The notes below the pieces were generated by a model that saw only the letters and a program-made list of their open reading frames with translations, was not told the origin of the DNA and ran no database searches. A DNA stretch of 64,000 nucleotides, from positions 677,661 through 741,660 of the forward strand of contig NZ_SNUQ01000001.1 in assembly GCF_012027555.1 (NCBI RefSeq). The letters run 5' to 3'. How positions within the stretch are numbered: the stretch's first letter is position 1; every line of letters starts with the position of its first letter. The position numbers and the translations under genes are program-made. Shown here in pieces: positions 46,779-58,800 of this stretch. Source of the stretch: Thermococcus sp. CX2. GTDB lineage: Archaea > Methanobacteriota_B > Thermococci > Thermococcales > Thermococcaceae.

Positions 46779-47615
46779 TCAGACCATCCCCCTCTCCCGC
46801 TTCCACCTCTCAAAGCTCATGAGCTCCAAATCTCTGTAATAGACCAGCCTCTTCATCAGCTCGTCCCAATCGATGAGATGGGCATCAAATTCGGGCCCGT
46901 CAACGCAGGCGAACTTTATCTCACCGCCGACGGTTACCCTACAAGCACCACACATGCCAGTTCCATCAACCATAATCGGGTTCAGGCTCGCGACGGTTCT
47001 TATGCCGTAGGGCCTGGTGAGCTCCGCAACGGCCTTCATCATGACAACGGGCCCAACGGCATGCACGAGATCAATTTTTCTGCCTTCCTCGAACAGCTTT
47101 GCTAAGGCGTGCGTGGTGAAGCCCTTCATGCCGTAGCTCCCGTCGTTGGTGGTAACGATTACCTCGTCGCTTACCTCCGCGAGTTTATCCTCCCAGAAGA
47201 CGAGTTCCTTCGTCCTGAAACCGAGTATAGAAATCACGTGGTTGCCAGCTTCCTTCATCGCCTTCGCAACGGGGTAGATTTCGGCCACGCCAACGCCGCC
47301 ACCAACCATGACGACAGTGCCGAAGTTATCTATGTGGCTGGGCTTTCCAAGAGGTCCGAGGAGGTCGAGTATGATATCGCCCTCTTTATAGGTGCCGAGC
47401 TCGTAGGTGGTCTTCCCGACCTCCTGGACAACTATCGTTATGGTTCCCCTCTCAGGGTCATTGTCGGCTATCGTGAGCGGTATCCTCTCGCCCCTCTCGT
47501 GGAGCCTGAGAACAACGAACTGGCCGGGGTTAGCGTGTCCCGCTATCTTCGGGGCCTCGATTTCGAAGAGGTTTATACCAGGAGAAAGCTTCTCCTTGTG
47601 AACTATCCTAAACAC
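46779..47615 (-). CDS. sudB: NfnS/SudB: ferredoxin-NADP reductase-type subunit
   Basis: The product is 278 aa. It has FAD-binding RIPLTIADNDPERGTITIV, NAD-binding TVVMVGGGVGVAEIYPVAKA and the 2Fe-2S site GTGMCGACRVTVGGEIKFAC. It is the partner of SudA. The start is a GTG at 47615 after AAGGTGAG, giving exactly the Pyrococcus length; the open frame to 47672 has no SD and would cover the promoter. Confidence 0.93.
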   Translation of the reverse strand: MFRIVHKEKLSPGINLFEIEAPKIAGHANPGQFVVLRLHERGERIPLTIADNDPERGTITIVVQEVGKTTYELGTYKEGDIILDLLGPLGKPSHIDNFGTVVMVGGGVGVAEIYPVAKAMKEAGNHVISILGFRTKELVFWEDKLAEVSDEVIVTTNDGSYGMKGFTTHALAKLFEEGRKIDLVHAVGPVVMMKAVAELTRPYGIRTVASLNPIMVDGTGMCGACRVTVGGEIKFACVDGPEFDAHLIDWDELMKRLVYYRDLELMSFERWKRERGMV

Positions 47616-47645
47616 AGTTCTCACCTTGATATTTTGAGACGAGCT

Positions 47646-47655
47646 CATATAAAAC
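47646..47655 (-). promoter_or_regulatory. TATA box of sudBA
   Basis: The minus strand reads GTTTTATATG about 31-40 bases upstream of the sudB GTG. The SurR-type site lies just upstream of it. Confidence 0.55.
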
Positions 47656-47670
47656 CCTTTTCGAATACCC

Positions 47671-47695
47671 AACCATCAGTTGGTAACTGTTGGTT
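47671..47695. promoter_or_regulatory. symmetric SurR-type operator between sudBA and shyBGDA
   Basis: The sequence fits AAC-n5-GTT-n3-AAC-n5-GTT exactly, so the extended SurR consensus GTT-n3-AAC-n5-GTT (known from Pyrococcus furiosus) is met perfectly on both strands. It lies upstream of both divergent TATA boxes, the position of an activator. SurR is a sulfur-responsive redox regulator that activates hydrogenase genes when elemental sulfur is absent. Confidence 0.8.
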
Positions 47696-47703
47696 TGAAG
47701 AAC

Positions 47704-47712
47704 CCTTAAATC
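47704..47712 (+). promoter_or_regulatory. TATA-like box of shyBGDA
   Basis: CCTTAAATC lies 9 bases after the SurR-type site and about 53 bases before the start codon. GATTATAAG at 47731-47739 is an alternative. Confidence 0.45.
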
Positions 47713-47764
47713 GCTCTTTTACAAACTGTAGATTATAAGATGCCACGTAACGGGGGCGATACGT

Positions 47765-48769
47765 TTGAGATATGTAAAACTGCCGATCGAGAACTTCGGC
47801 TCATTTTTTAATTCCCTAAGGGACTGGGGTAAAGTCTACGCCCCCACCAAAAGGGGAAGCATCTACACCTTCCAAGAGGTTCACGACCCGGAGGAGATAG
47901 AACTCAACTACACGAGGACGATGCTACCGCCCAAGAAGTTCTTCGTGAGGCCGAGGGAGAAGATGTTCCAGCTCAAAAACGGCCACTGGGAGAACGGAAG
48001 TAACGCCGAGCCCATAGTTCTCTTCGGACTCCACTCCTGCGATATCCACGGGCTCAAGATTCTGGACAAGGTCTATCTCGAGGAGCCCGTCGACCCGTAC
48101 TACAAGGCGAGACGCGAGAAGGCGCTGATAATCGGGATAAGCTGTATGCCCGATGAGTACTGCTTCTGCAAGAGCTTGGGCACGCACTTCGCCATGGACG
48201 GCTTCGACCTCTTCCTCCACGAGCTCCCAGACGGCTGGCTGGTGAGGGTAGGAAGCGTGAGGGGGCACGAGATAGCCTGGGCAAACGAGGACCTCTTCGA
48301 GGAGGTAACGGACGAAGATTTGAGGAACTTCAAGGAGTTCGAGGAGAAACGCTCCAAATCCTTCAAGAAGGAGCTTCCCGGGGAAGGGCTCGCCGATATG
48401 CTCGACCTGGCATACAACAGCCCGGTATGGAAGAAGTATGCCGAGATATGCCTCGCCTGCGGCAACTGCAACATGGTCTGCCCAACATGTAGATGTTATG
48501 AGGTCTGCGACCGCTGGATAAACGCATATGAATCCGTGAGGGAGCGCCGCTACGATTCGTGCTTTATGGAAAACCACGGCCTGGTTGCTGGGGGACACAA
48601 CTTCAGGCCGACCCGTCTCGACAGGTTCAGGCACCGCTATTACTGCAAGAGCTACTTCGACCCCTCCTCAGGTTACAACTGCGTGGGCTGCGGCCGCTGC
48701 GATGAGTTCTGCCCCGCGAAGATAGAGCACGTTAAGGTTCTTGAAGAGGTTAGGGGGTCGCTGAGATGA
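47765..48769 (+). CDS. shyB: sulfhydrogenase II beta subunit (4Fe-4S electron transfer)
   Basis: The product is 334 aa. It has the Cys clusters CLACGNCNMVCPTCRCYEVC and CVGCGRCDEFCPAKIEHVK for two 4Fe-4S clusters and an upstream HSCDIHGLKILD motif. It carries electrons between the NiFe and flavin subunits. The start is a TTG at 47765 after GGGGGCG. It opens the four-gene operon and overlaps shyG by 4 bases. Confidence 0.93.
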   Translation: MRYVKLPIENFGSFFNSLRDWGKVYAPTKRGSIYTFQEVHDPEEIELNYTRTMLPPKKFFVRPREKMFQLKNGHWENGSNAEPIVLFGLHSCDIHGLKILDKVYLEEPVDPYYKARREKALIIGISCMPDEYCFCKSLGTHFAMDGFDLFLHELPDGWLVRVGSVRGHEIAWANEDLFEEVTDEDLRNFKEFEEKRSKSFKKELPGEGLADMLDLAYNSPVWKKYAEICLACGNCNMVCPTCRCYEVCDRWINAYESVRERRYDSCFMENHGLVAGGHNFRPTRLDRFRHRYYCKSYFDPSSGYNCVGCGRCDEFCPAKIEHVKVLEEVRGSLR

Positions 48770-49641
48770 GTGAAAACCCCTATCAGAGCTACGACGCCCG
48801 CATTCTTGAGGTGAAGGACCTGACGCCAAGGGAGAAGCTCTTTACACTGCGCTTCCTTGACCCTGAGGTGGGGGAGCGCTTCACCTTCAGGCCTGGACAG
48901 TTCGTCATCGTTGACATGAGGGGTTTCGGGGAGTTCCCGATAAGCCTCTGCTCCTCACCGACGAGGAAGGGTTACATACAGCTCTGCATCAGGAAGGCGG
49001 GAAGGATGACCAAGTTCATCCATAAAATGAAGGAGGGCGAGATCGTCGGTATTCGCGGGCCCTACGGTAACGGCTTCCCGATGGAGGAGATGGAGGGTTC
49101 CAACCTCATCCTCGTCGCTGGTGGATTGGGAATGGCGCCCCTCCGCTCCGTCCTCTGGTATGCACTCGACACGGCAAAGTATGAGGACGTCTGGCTCTTC
49201 TACGGGACGAAGGCCTACGAAGACATACTCTTCCGCGACGAGATAGTCCACCTGATGAAGCACGGTGAGGCGATGGGGTGCAAGGTGAAGCTCGCCTACG
49301 AGGTGGAGAGTCCCTCGTGCATTTACCTTGAGAGGGGCTTCTCTGACAGGGTGTGCAAGGGTGTCGTTACAGACCTGTTCAGGGGAGAGATCTTCGACGT
49401 GGAGAACACCTACGCCCTCATCTGCGGCCCGCCGGTTATGTACCGCTTCGTCATCAGGGAGCTCCTCGACAGGAAGCTCTCTCCAGGGAGGATTTACATG
49501 ACCCTCGAGAGGCGCATGCGCTGCGGAATAGGCAAGTGCGGCCACTGCATAGTGGGGACGAGCACCTCAATAAAGTACGTCTGCAAGGACGGTCCCGTCT
49601 TCACATACTGGGACGCTCTCTCGACGAGGGGGTTGATATGA
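48766..49641 (+). CDS. shyG: sulfhydrogenase II gamma subunit (FAD/NAD(P)-binding)
   Basis: The product is 291 aa with FAD-binding FRPGQFVIVDMRGFGEFPIS, NAD(P)-binding LILVAGGLGMAPLRSVLWYA and the C-terminal 2Fe-2S cluster RRMRCGIGKCGHCIVG. It oxidises or reduces NAD(P)H for the complex. It starts inside the shyB stop (ATGA) and runs into shyD. Confidence 0.94.
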   Translation: MSENPYQSYDARILEVKDLTPREKLFTLRFLDPEVGERFTFRPGQFVIVDMRGFGEFPISLCSSPTRKGYIQLCIRKAGRMTKFIHKMKEGEIVGIRGPYGNGFPMEEMEGSNLILVAGGLGMAPLRSVLWYALDTAKYEDVWLFYGTKAYEDILFRDEIVHLMKHGEAMGCKVKLAYEVESPSCIYLERGFSDRVCKGVVTDLFRGEIFDVENTYALICGPPVMYRFVIRELLDRKLSPGRIYMTLERRMRCGIGKCGHCIVGTSTSIKYVCKDGPVFTYWDALSTRGLI

Positions 49642-50378
49642 TGGAGAAGCTCAAGCTCGCGGTTTTTGAGCTTACCGACTGCGGTGGCTGCGCGCTCAAC
49701 ATTCTCTTCCTCTACGAGAGGCTCTTCGACCTCCTCGAGTTCTACGAGATAAGCGAGTTCCACATGGCGACGAGCCTAAGTGGGGAAAACCACTACGATG
49801 TGGCCCTCATCACGGGCACCGTCTCGAGCCAGCGCGACCTGGCACTCCTCAAGGAGGCCAGGAACCACTCCGATTATCTCATAGCCCTCGGAACCTGCGC
49901 GACCCACGGCTCCGTTCAAGCGAGCGTCGAGGGAAGCATAAGGAAGAAGCTGGAGAAAGTCTACGGAGACAAGGGCAACCCCATGAGGGCCCTCGATTCA
50001 AAACCAGTCGTCGAATACGTAGCCGTGGATTTCGCCCTCCCCGGCTGTCCCTACGACAAGGAGGAGATATACCAGGTTCTGATCGACATAGCCAAGGGCG
50101 TGGAGCCGGTCAGGAAAGACTACCCAGTCTGCATCGAGTGCAAGCTCAACGAGTACGAATGCGTTCTGGTGAAGAAGAACCTGCCCTGCCTTGGTCCGAT
50201 AACCTACGGCGGCTGCAACGCGGCATGCATACGCTCGGGATTGGGCTGCATAGGCTGTCGCGGGCCTCTGCCCGGCGAGGTAAACCCAGCGAGCGAGTAC
50301 GAGATACTGAAGGACCTCGGCTACGATGACGACTACATCATCAGGAAGTTCAAGACCTTCGCGAGGTGGGAGCCATGA
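49638..50378 (+). CDS. shyD: sulfhydrogenase II delta subunit (NiFe small subunit)
   Basis: The product is 246 aa, the small NiFe subunit. It has FELTDCGGCALNILFLYERL near the N-terminus (proximal cluster Cys), ALGTCATHGSVQ, FALPGCPYDKEEI and a Cys-rich C-terminus (CIECKLNEYEC, GCNAACIRSGLGCIGCRG). Two adjacent ATGs (49638, 49641) overlap the shyG stop; the first is used. It overlaps shyA by 4 bases. Confidence 0.93.
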   Translation: MMEKLKLAVFELTDCGGCALNILFLYERLFDLLEFYEISEFHMATSLSGENHYDVALITGTVSSQRDLALLKEARNHSDYLIALGTCATHGSVQASVEGSIRKKLEKVYGDKGNPMRALDSKPVVEYVAVDFALPGCPYDKEEIYQVLIDIAKGVEPVRKDYPVCIECKLNEYECVLVKKNLPCLGPITYGGCNAACIRSGLGCIGCRGPLPGEVNPASEYEILKDLGYDDDYIIRKFKTFARWEP

Positions 50379-51622
50379 TAATCGAGCTGAGGGAATTCAC
50401 GCGCGTCGAGGGCAACGGGAAGGCGGAGATAGTCGTCGAGGACGGTGAAGTGAAGAACGTGAGGTTAAAAATAGTCGAGGGGCCGCGCTTCTTCGAGCTG
50501 CTGACTCTGGGAAGGCATTACTACGACGTCCCCGACCTGGAGGCGAGGATATGTGCCATCTGCTACCTCTCCCACAGCGTCGCTTCGGTCATGGCCATAG
50601 AGCGGGCCTTCGGCGTTGATGTTCCAGAGGAAATCCAATTGCTAAGGGAGCTTGGTCTTATAGGAGAACTGCTCGAAAGCCACGCGCTTCACCTCTACCT
50701 CCTCGTCGCTCCTGATGTATTCGGCTATCCAGACGCCATAAGGATGGCAACAAAGCACGGGGAGCTGGTGAGGGAGGGGCTCGCCATAAAGGCCTTTGGG
50801 AACAGGCTGAGGGAAATCATCGGAGGGAGGGAGATACACGGCATAAACGTTAAGCCGGGCGGCTTCGGCAGGTATCCAACTGTTGAAGAGCTTGAACTCT
50901 TCGAGAGGGAAAGCGGGGCACTGCTAAAGCTCGCGAGGAGGGCTGTAAGGCTCTTCGCTTCGCTCGAACCCTACGGTGAAAAGGCGGAACACTTCGTCGC
51001 GACGGACGGCTACCTCTGGGGTGACGAGCTGGTTTCCGACGAAGAGGGCACCTTCCACTATACGGAGAGGATAGAGGAACGCTCGCTGGTTTACAGCTTT
51101 GCCAAGCAGAGCCGTTATAACGGCGAACCATTCCTCGTCGGGGCGCTGGCGAGGCTCCTTCTAAAGGCTGACTCACTAACGCCCATGGCGAAGAGGCTCT
51201 TCGAGGAGCACAGAGAAAAGCTCGCCACCGGTTACGTGAGCTACAACAACCTTGCCCAGGCCATAGAGCTTGTATACAGCCTCGAACGGGCGAACGAAAT
51301 AGCGAAGACACTGCTCGATAAGGGACTCGACGGAGAGAACATCCCAATCGAGGTCCGGGAGGGCGAGGGCATCGGCTACGTCGAGGCTCCCAGGGGAGTG
51401 CTCATACACCACTACCGCATAGACGGCTCTGGAAATGTCGTTTACTCAAACATTATAACGCCCACGGCCCTCAACCACACCATGATGGAGCTCAGCCTGC
51501 TGAGGGAAGCCAAGAGAGGTTACGGCGAGCTCGATGAGGGCTCGCTAATCCAGAGGCTCGAGGAGACTGTGAGGGCCTTTGATCCGTGCATATCCTGCTC
51601 GGTACACATCGTGAAGCTTTAG
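50375..51622 (+). CDS. shyA: sulfhydrogenase II alpha subunit (NiFe catalytic large subunit)
   Basis: The product is 415 aa. Both NiFe-ligand pairs are present: ARICAICYLSHS near residue 65 and the C-terminal DPCISCSVHIVKL. The last four residues after His are the usual short peptide removed by the maturation protease. It makes or consumes hydrogen at the NiFe site. The ATG at 50375 follows GTGGGAG and overlaps the shyD stop. Maturation genes are not in the window. Confidence 0.95.
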   Translation: MIIELREFTRVEGNGKAEIVVEDGEVKNVRLKIVEGPRFFELLTLGRHYYDVPDLEARICAICYLSHSVASVMAIERAFGVDVPEEIQLLRELGLIGELLESHALHLYLLVAPDVFGYPDAIRMATKHGELVREGLAIKAFGNRLREIIGGREIHGINVKPGGFGRYPTVEELELFERESGALLKLARRAVRLFASLEPYGEKAEHFVATDGYLWGDELVSDEEGTFHYTERIEERSLVYSFAKQSRYNGEPFLVGALARLLLKADSLTPMAKRLFEEHREKLATGYVSYNNLAQAIELVYSLERANEIAKTLLDKGLDGENIPIEVREGEGIGYVEAPRGVLIHHYRIDGSGNVVYSNIITPTALNHTMMELSLLREAKRGYGELDEGSLIQRLEETVRAFDPCISCSVHIVKL

Positions 51623-51669
51623 CCGGCAATCTTTTTATTTCCTCTTCTCCAATCCCTCTGGGGGAGAGC

Positions 51670-51993
51670 ATGGGATTCCTGAGCAGGCTGTTCGGTGGGA
51701 AGAAGGAAACCGATACTGAGGAGATTCAGATAGTCTCAAGGAAGCCGGTCGGAAAGTTCAGGGTCGAGGGCGTGACTTACATCCTTGGAAAGCAAGTTCT
51801 GGCGGGAATTGTTCTCGACGGGGTAATCTATCCCGGCTACAAACTCAGAGATGGTGGAATAGCGCTCGTGAGAGAAATATACATTCAGAACAGGAAGGTT
51901 GACTTCGTCGTGGAACACGACCAGGCGGCGCTTTTGCTTGAGGGAAAGTTAAAAGCGGAGCCAGGAGAAGTGATCAAGATCTATCAGTCGTGA
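51670..51993 (+). CDS. small beta-barrel protein resembling EF-Tu domain 2, 107 aa
   Basis: The product starts MGFLSRLFGGKKETDTEEIQ, an N-terminal positively charged amphipathic stretch followed by a compact beta domain (VEGVTYILGKQVLAGIVLDG, then VVEHDQAALLLEGKLKAEPG). Such domains occur in translation GTPases; here it stands alone. Function not known. The ATG at 51670 follows GGGGGAGAGC, and CTTTTTATTTCC at 51631-51642 is a TATA-like element, so the longer frame is rejected. Confidence 0.6.
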   Translation: MGFLSRLFGGKKETDTEEIQIVSRKPVGKFRVEGVTYILGKQVLAGIVLDGVIYPGYKLRDGGIALVREIYIQNRKVDFVVEHDQAALLLEGKLKAEPGEVIKIYQS

Positions 51994-52003
51994 GGTGGTG
52001 GGA

Positions 52004-54704
<2,701 letters not shown>

Positions 54705-54738
54705 CGCCAATCCATTCGCTTCTGATTTGAGGCACCCG

Positions 54739-55251
54739 TTAAAGACTCATGACGCCCAGCATCTCTCCAGTCTCAATGTTCACTATCCTGACCTCTCTCT
54801 TCCTTGTGTCGAGCAGTGCAACGCTCTTAACTCCCGTAACGTAACCGCAGACCTCGCCGGGGTTCACCAGTATGGTTCTGCCGTCTTCCCTGATTTCATA
54901 GCGGTGAGTGTGGCCAACGACGACGACATCGTAAAGCCTGCTCCTGGCCAGGGCTCTAACGATCCTCTCGTCCGTGCCGTGGGTAACAGATATCTTCATC
55001 CCATCGGCCTCCATCTCGAGTATCTCGTCGGCTATTCCCAGTACCTCGTAGAGACCTTTCTTCTCACCGTCATTGTTGCCGAAGACTCCCTTCAGGGGCA
55101 CCTTGAGTCTCCTGAGCTCCCTCGCTACGAATGGCGCCACGTAATCGCCAGCGTGAATCACCAGCTCGACGTTCTGCTTGTTAAAAAACTCCACGGCTTT
55201 CCTTATGGCAGGAAGGTTGTCGTGTGTGTCGCTCATTATTCCTATCAGCAT
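54739..55251 (-). CDS. metallophosphoesterase (YfcE/MJ0936-like phosphodiesterase)
   Basis: The product is 170 aa with a complete metal site: GIMSDTHDNLPAI (DxH), HAGDYV (GD), FGNNDGEK (GNND), SVTHGTD (H) and VVVGHTHRYE (GHTH), then VNPGEVCGY. It hydrolyses phosphodiesters in vitro in related archaea. It is the catalytically intact counterpart of the degenerate gene at 7175-7930. Divergent from gins23. Confidence 0.92.
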   Translation of the reverse strand: MLIGIMSDTHDNLPAIRKAVEFFNKQNVELVIHAGDYVAPFVARELRRLKVPLKGVFGNNDGEKKGLYEVLGIADEILEMEADGMKISVTHGTDERIVRALARSRLYDVVVVGHTHRYEIREDGRTILVNPGEVCGYVTGVKSVALLDTRKREVRIVNIETGEMLGVMSL

Positions 55252-55357
55252 GCTCTCACCGATGATACTGAGGAGTTTGGGCTTATAGCCTTAACCCAGG
55301 GCCACCCAAAGATTAATAGGCCCAAGACCTTAGGGGTATATCCGAGAGGGTGATGTC

Positions 55358-55852
55358 ATGTTCACAGGGAGGGCAATCATAGCCGTTAAAATCCTCCGTC
55401 CCTTTGGCGATTGGAACGCCGGGGACATCGTTCTCATTGAAGACTGGAAGGCGAAGGAACTTTGGGAAGCTGGAATCGTCGAAGTAATTGACGAAACCGA
55501 CAAGGTGATAGGAGAGATAGACAGGGCGATAGCGGAGGAAAGGAACAACGAGCCGCTCATGCCCATCCCCCCCGGACTCTACGAGAGGGCCGCTTTCTAT
55601 ATGTACTACCTCGAGAACTACGTCAGGATGAATGCCGGCGACAACATCGAGACCATAAACGTCAAGCTCACCAAGCTGGCCAACCTGAAGAAGAAGCTGG
55701 AGCACCTCAAGGCCATACGCTTCAAGAAGATACTTAACTCGGTCATGCTTAGGCCTAACAGCCTTGAACTCCTTTCAAGACTTTCCCCCGAGGAGAGAAG
55801 GGTCTACCTGCAGCTTTCGAAGATAAGAAACGAGTGGTTGGGTGAGAGCTGA
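55358..55852 (+). CDS. gins23: DNA replication GINS subunit Gins23
   Basis: The product is 164 aa: a small N-terminal beta domain (RAIIAVKILRPFGDWNAGDI) followed by an alpha-helical domain (LYERAAFYMYYLENYVRMN, NLKKKLEHLKAIRFKKILNS), the B-then-A arrangement of Psf2/Psf3-type archaeal Gins23. It forms the GINS tetramer with Gins15 and activates MCM. Its stop overlaps the mcm start (TGATG); adjacency to mcm is conserved in Thermococcales. Confidence 0.9.
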   Translation: MFTGRAIIAVKILRPFGDWNAGDIVLIEDWKAKELWEAGIVEVIDETDKVIGEIDRAIAEERNNEPLMPIPPGLYERAAFYMYYLENYVRMNAGDNIETINVKLTKLANLKKKLEHLKAIRFKKILNSVMLRPNSLELLSRLSPEERRVYLQLSKIRNEWLGES

Positions 55853-58800
55853 TGGACAGGGAGGAGATTATTGAGAGATACGCGCGCTTCCTCAGGGAGT
55901 ACGTCGATGACGACGGCAACGAGGTATATTTAAACAAGCTGAAGGATCTGCTCACAGTAACCCCCAAGCGCTCCCTCTCCATAGACTGGGCACATCTGAA
56001 CTCCTACGACCCCGAGCTGGCGGAGGAGCTGATAAAGAACCCGGAGGAAAGCATACTTGCCGCTGAGGATGCGATCCAAATCGTCCTCCGCGAGCCGCCG
56101 CTTTTGAAGGAGGAGGAGTTCAAGGTTCACGCGCGCTTCTTCAACCTTCCAAAGACGCTCCTCGTCAAGGATCTCGGGAGCGAGCACATAAACAGGCTCA
56201 TACAGGTGGAGGGAATAATTACCCGCGTGAGCGAAGTCAAGCCCTATGTGGAGAGGGCCGTCTTCGTGTGTAAAGACTGCGGAAACGAGATGGTGAGGAT
56301 CCAGAGGCCTTATGAGAACATAGTCAAGCCGAACAAGTGCGATGCGTGTGGAAGCAGGAACATCGACCTCGATGTGGACAAGAGCAAGTTCATCAACTTC
56401 CAGAGCTTCCGCCTTCAGGACAGGCCCGAGAGTTTGAAGGGCGGCCAGATGCCGCGCTTCGTGGATGCGATACTCCTAGATGACCTCGTGGACACGGCCC
56501 TGCCAGGTGATAGGGTTGTTGTAACCGGAATCCTGCGTGTTATCCTGGAGCAGAAGGACAAGAGGCCGATATTCAAGAAGGTTCTCGAGGTCAACCACAT
56601 AGAGCAGCTCAGCAAGGAGATAGAGGAGCTGGAGATAACCCCGGAGGACGAGCAGAAGATAAGGGAGCTGGCGAAGAGAAAGGACATCGTTGATGCCATC
56701 GTCGATTCCATCGCCCCAGCAATATGGGGCCACAGGACGGTCAAGAAGGGCATAGCACTGGCCCTGTTCGGTGGAGTTCAGAGGACCCTGCCGGATGGGA
56801 CGAAGCTTAGGGGCGAGAGCCACGTTCTTCTGGTGGGTGATCCCGGAGTAGCCAAATCGCAAATTCTCCGCTATGTTGCTAATTTGGCACCGAGAGCGAT
56901 TTACACGAGCGGTAAGAGCTCAAGTGCAGCTGGTCTCTGTGTTGCGCCCGATTCGATAGTAGTGACCGACGACGGTGCCCTTGAGATTGGTCTCCTCACG
57001 GAGTGCTGGATGCGCGAGAGTGGGAGCATTGAATACTCTGAGGGGATTGAGTATTCGCCGTTCCTCGGAGAAACTGTTTCGATAGAAAAAGGACGCACCG
57101 AACAGGCCCCATTGAGCAGAGTATGGCGGCTGAAAGCACCTGAGAGACTCATCAAAGTAAAGACAACAACCGGCAAAGAGCTTATCTTAACCCCAGAAAC
57201 AAAGCTCAGAACCATTGAAAAAGGCACCCTCAAGTGGATTAAGGCGGAAGACATCAAACCGGACACGTACGTTGCCACAGTCCGCAGAATAGAAGTTCCC
57301 GAAAAGCGCATTACAGCCCTCGAATTGCTGAGCGACCTTGATGAGCTTGTCATATGCGGAATCAAGGATAAAGTCAGGGAACTGATTGAGAGGGCCTGCA
57401 AAAACCTCGGAGTAACCAAGAGGGAACTCGCCAGGAAGCTTGGAGTCAGTGAGGACGAGGTTTACTACAACTGGGTCAACCAAAACGCCAGGGGCAACAT
57501 CAGAATGAAGCACCTCCGTGAGCTGATCGAACTCGCCGAGGCCAGTTGGGAAGAGATAGAGCCTGAATGCGTGTCCCTGCAGGCTGGAACTGGAATCAAA
57601 CTCCCCAAGTACGTGGACGAAAGGCTCGCCTACTTCGCCGGACTCATTGCCGGAGATGGAGACGTTTCAAAGTCTGGATGGGGAGTTTCAATAAGGTTCT
57701 CCAACGGCAGTGAATCCATGAGGAAGAAGTTCAAGTCGCTCGCCAAGGAACTGTTCGACATTGAGGCAAAGGAAAGCAGACAGAGTAACAGTGTGCCAGC
57801 CGTAAGGTTCCACTCAAAGATAGTTGCCCATCTTCTTGAAAAGCTCGGCATTCCTCCCTCCCCAAAGTCATCACACCTCGACATTGCCCCACAGCTGATG
57901 GTTGCTCCAGAAGAAGTTCTCGCGGCATTTATACGAGGGCTCTTCGACTGCGACGGAACGGTCGTTGTACGCGAAAAGGGCTCCTCGTACATCGAGCTTG
58001 ATACTACCAGCGAGAGACTCGCCAAAAAGCTCCAGCTTGCCCTCCTCCGCTTCGGAATCGTCTCGCACTTGAGAAGGCGCAGAAGGGCAGGTGCAATCTC
58101 AGAGATCAATGGAAAGCAGGTAGTTTCAAAACACGACCGCTGGGAACTAAAGGTTTACGGAGAAAACATCATCAAGTTCGCCGCGTTTATAGGCTTGGAG
58201 CATCCAGAAAAAGCAGAGAAACTTGAAAAACTCATGAAGGCGCTAGAAGGGTCTAAAACAGACACTAACGTAGATGTTGTCCCCGAAGTGGGTGGGCTGA
58301 TAAAGGAAATCAGAGAATTCTACGGGCTAAGCATAGAAGAAGCCTACGGCTCAAACTTCGGAAGCGCGGTGGAGAGAGGAAAACCGATATCACGGAGAGC
58401 GCTTCAAAGGGTCGTTGAAAGACTAAAGGAGAGAACGGATATCTCGAAGATTCCCATAGAGTTACCGAATGAACTTAGGCTCAACATTGGACACCTGATT
58501 AAACCCGAAGAGCTTGGGATGACTTATGCCGAGTTCTACGAGCTCTTTAGGAGAAAACGGTCAAGGGCACTTCCGTATGGCCTCCTTGTAAAAGTGGCAA
58601 AGATCATCAAAGAGAGAGATGAAACAACTTACAGAGAAATTGTTTGGACCCTCAGCGAGATTTCCGGAAAGGAGGAACGCATCAGAGCGAAGCTCTCAAT
58701 CCTCGAGGAAATTGCACATTCAGACGTCCTGTGGGAGAAGGTTAGGGAGATTGAAGTTATTGAAAGCCCCTACAAATACGTCTACGACCTAACAGTCGAG

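Noticed and set aside
55453..55470. 16-base identity with the CTTTGGGAA motif at 19885-19900
   Set aside because: It lies inside the gins23 coding region and encodes normal residues (KELWEA); most likely chance.
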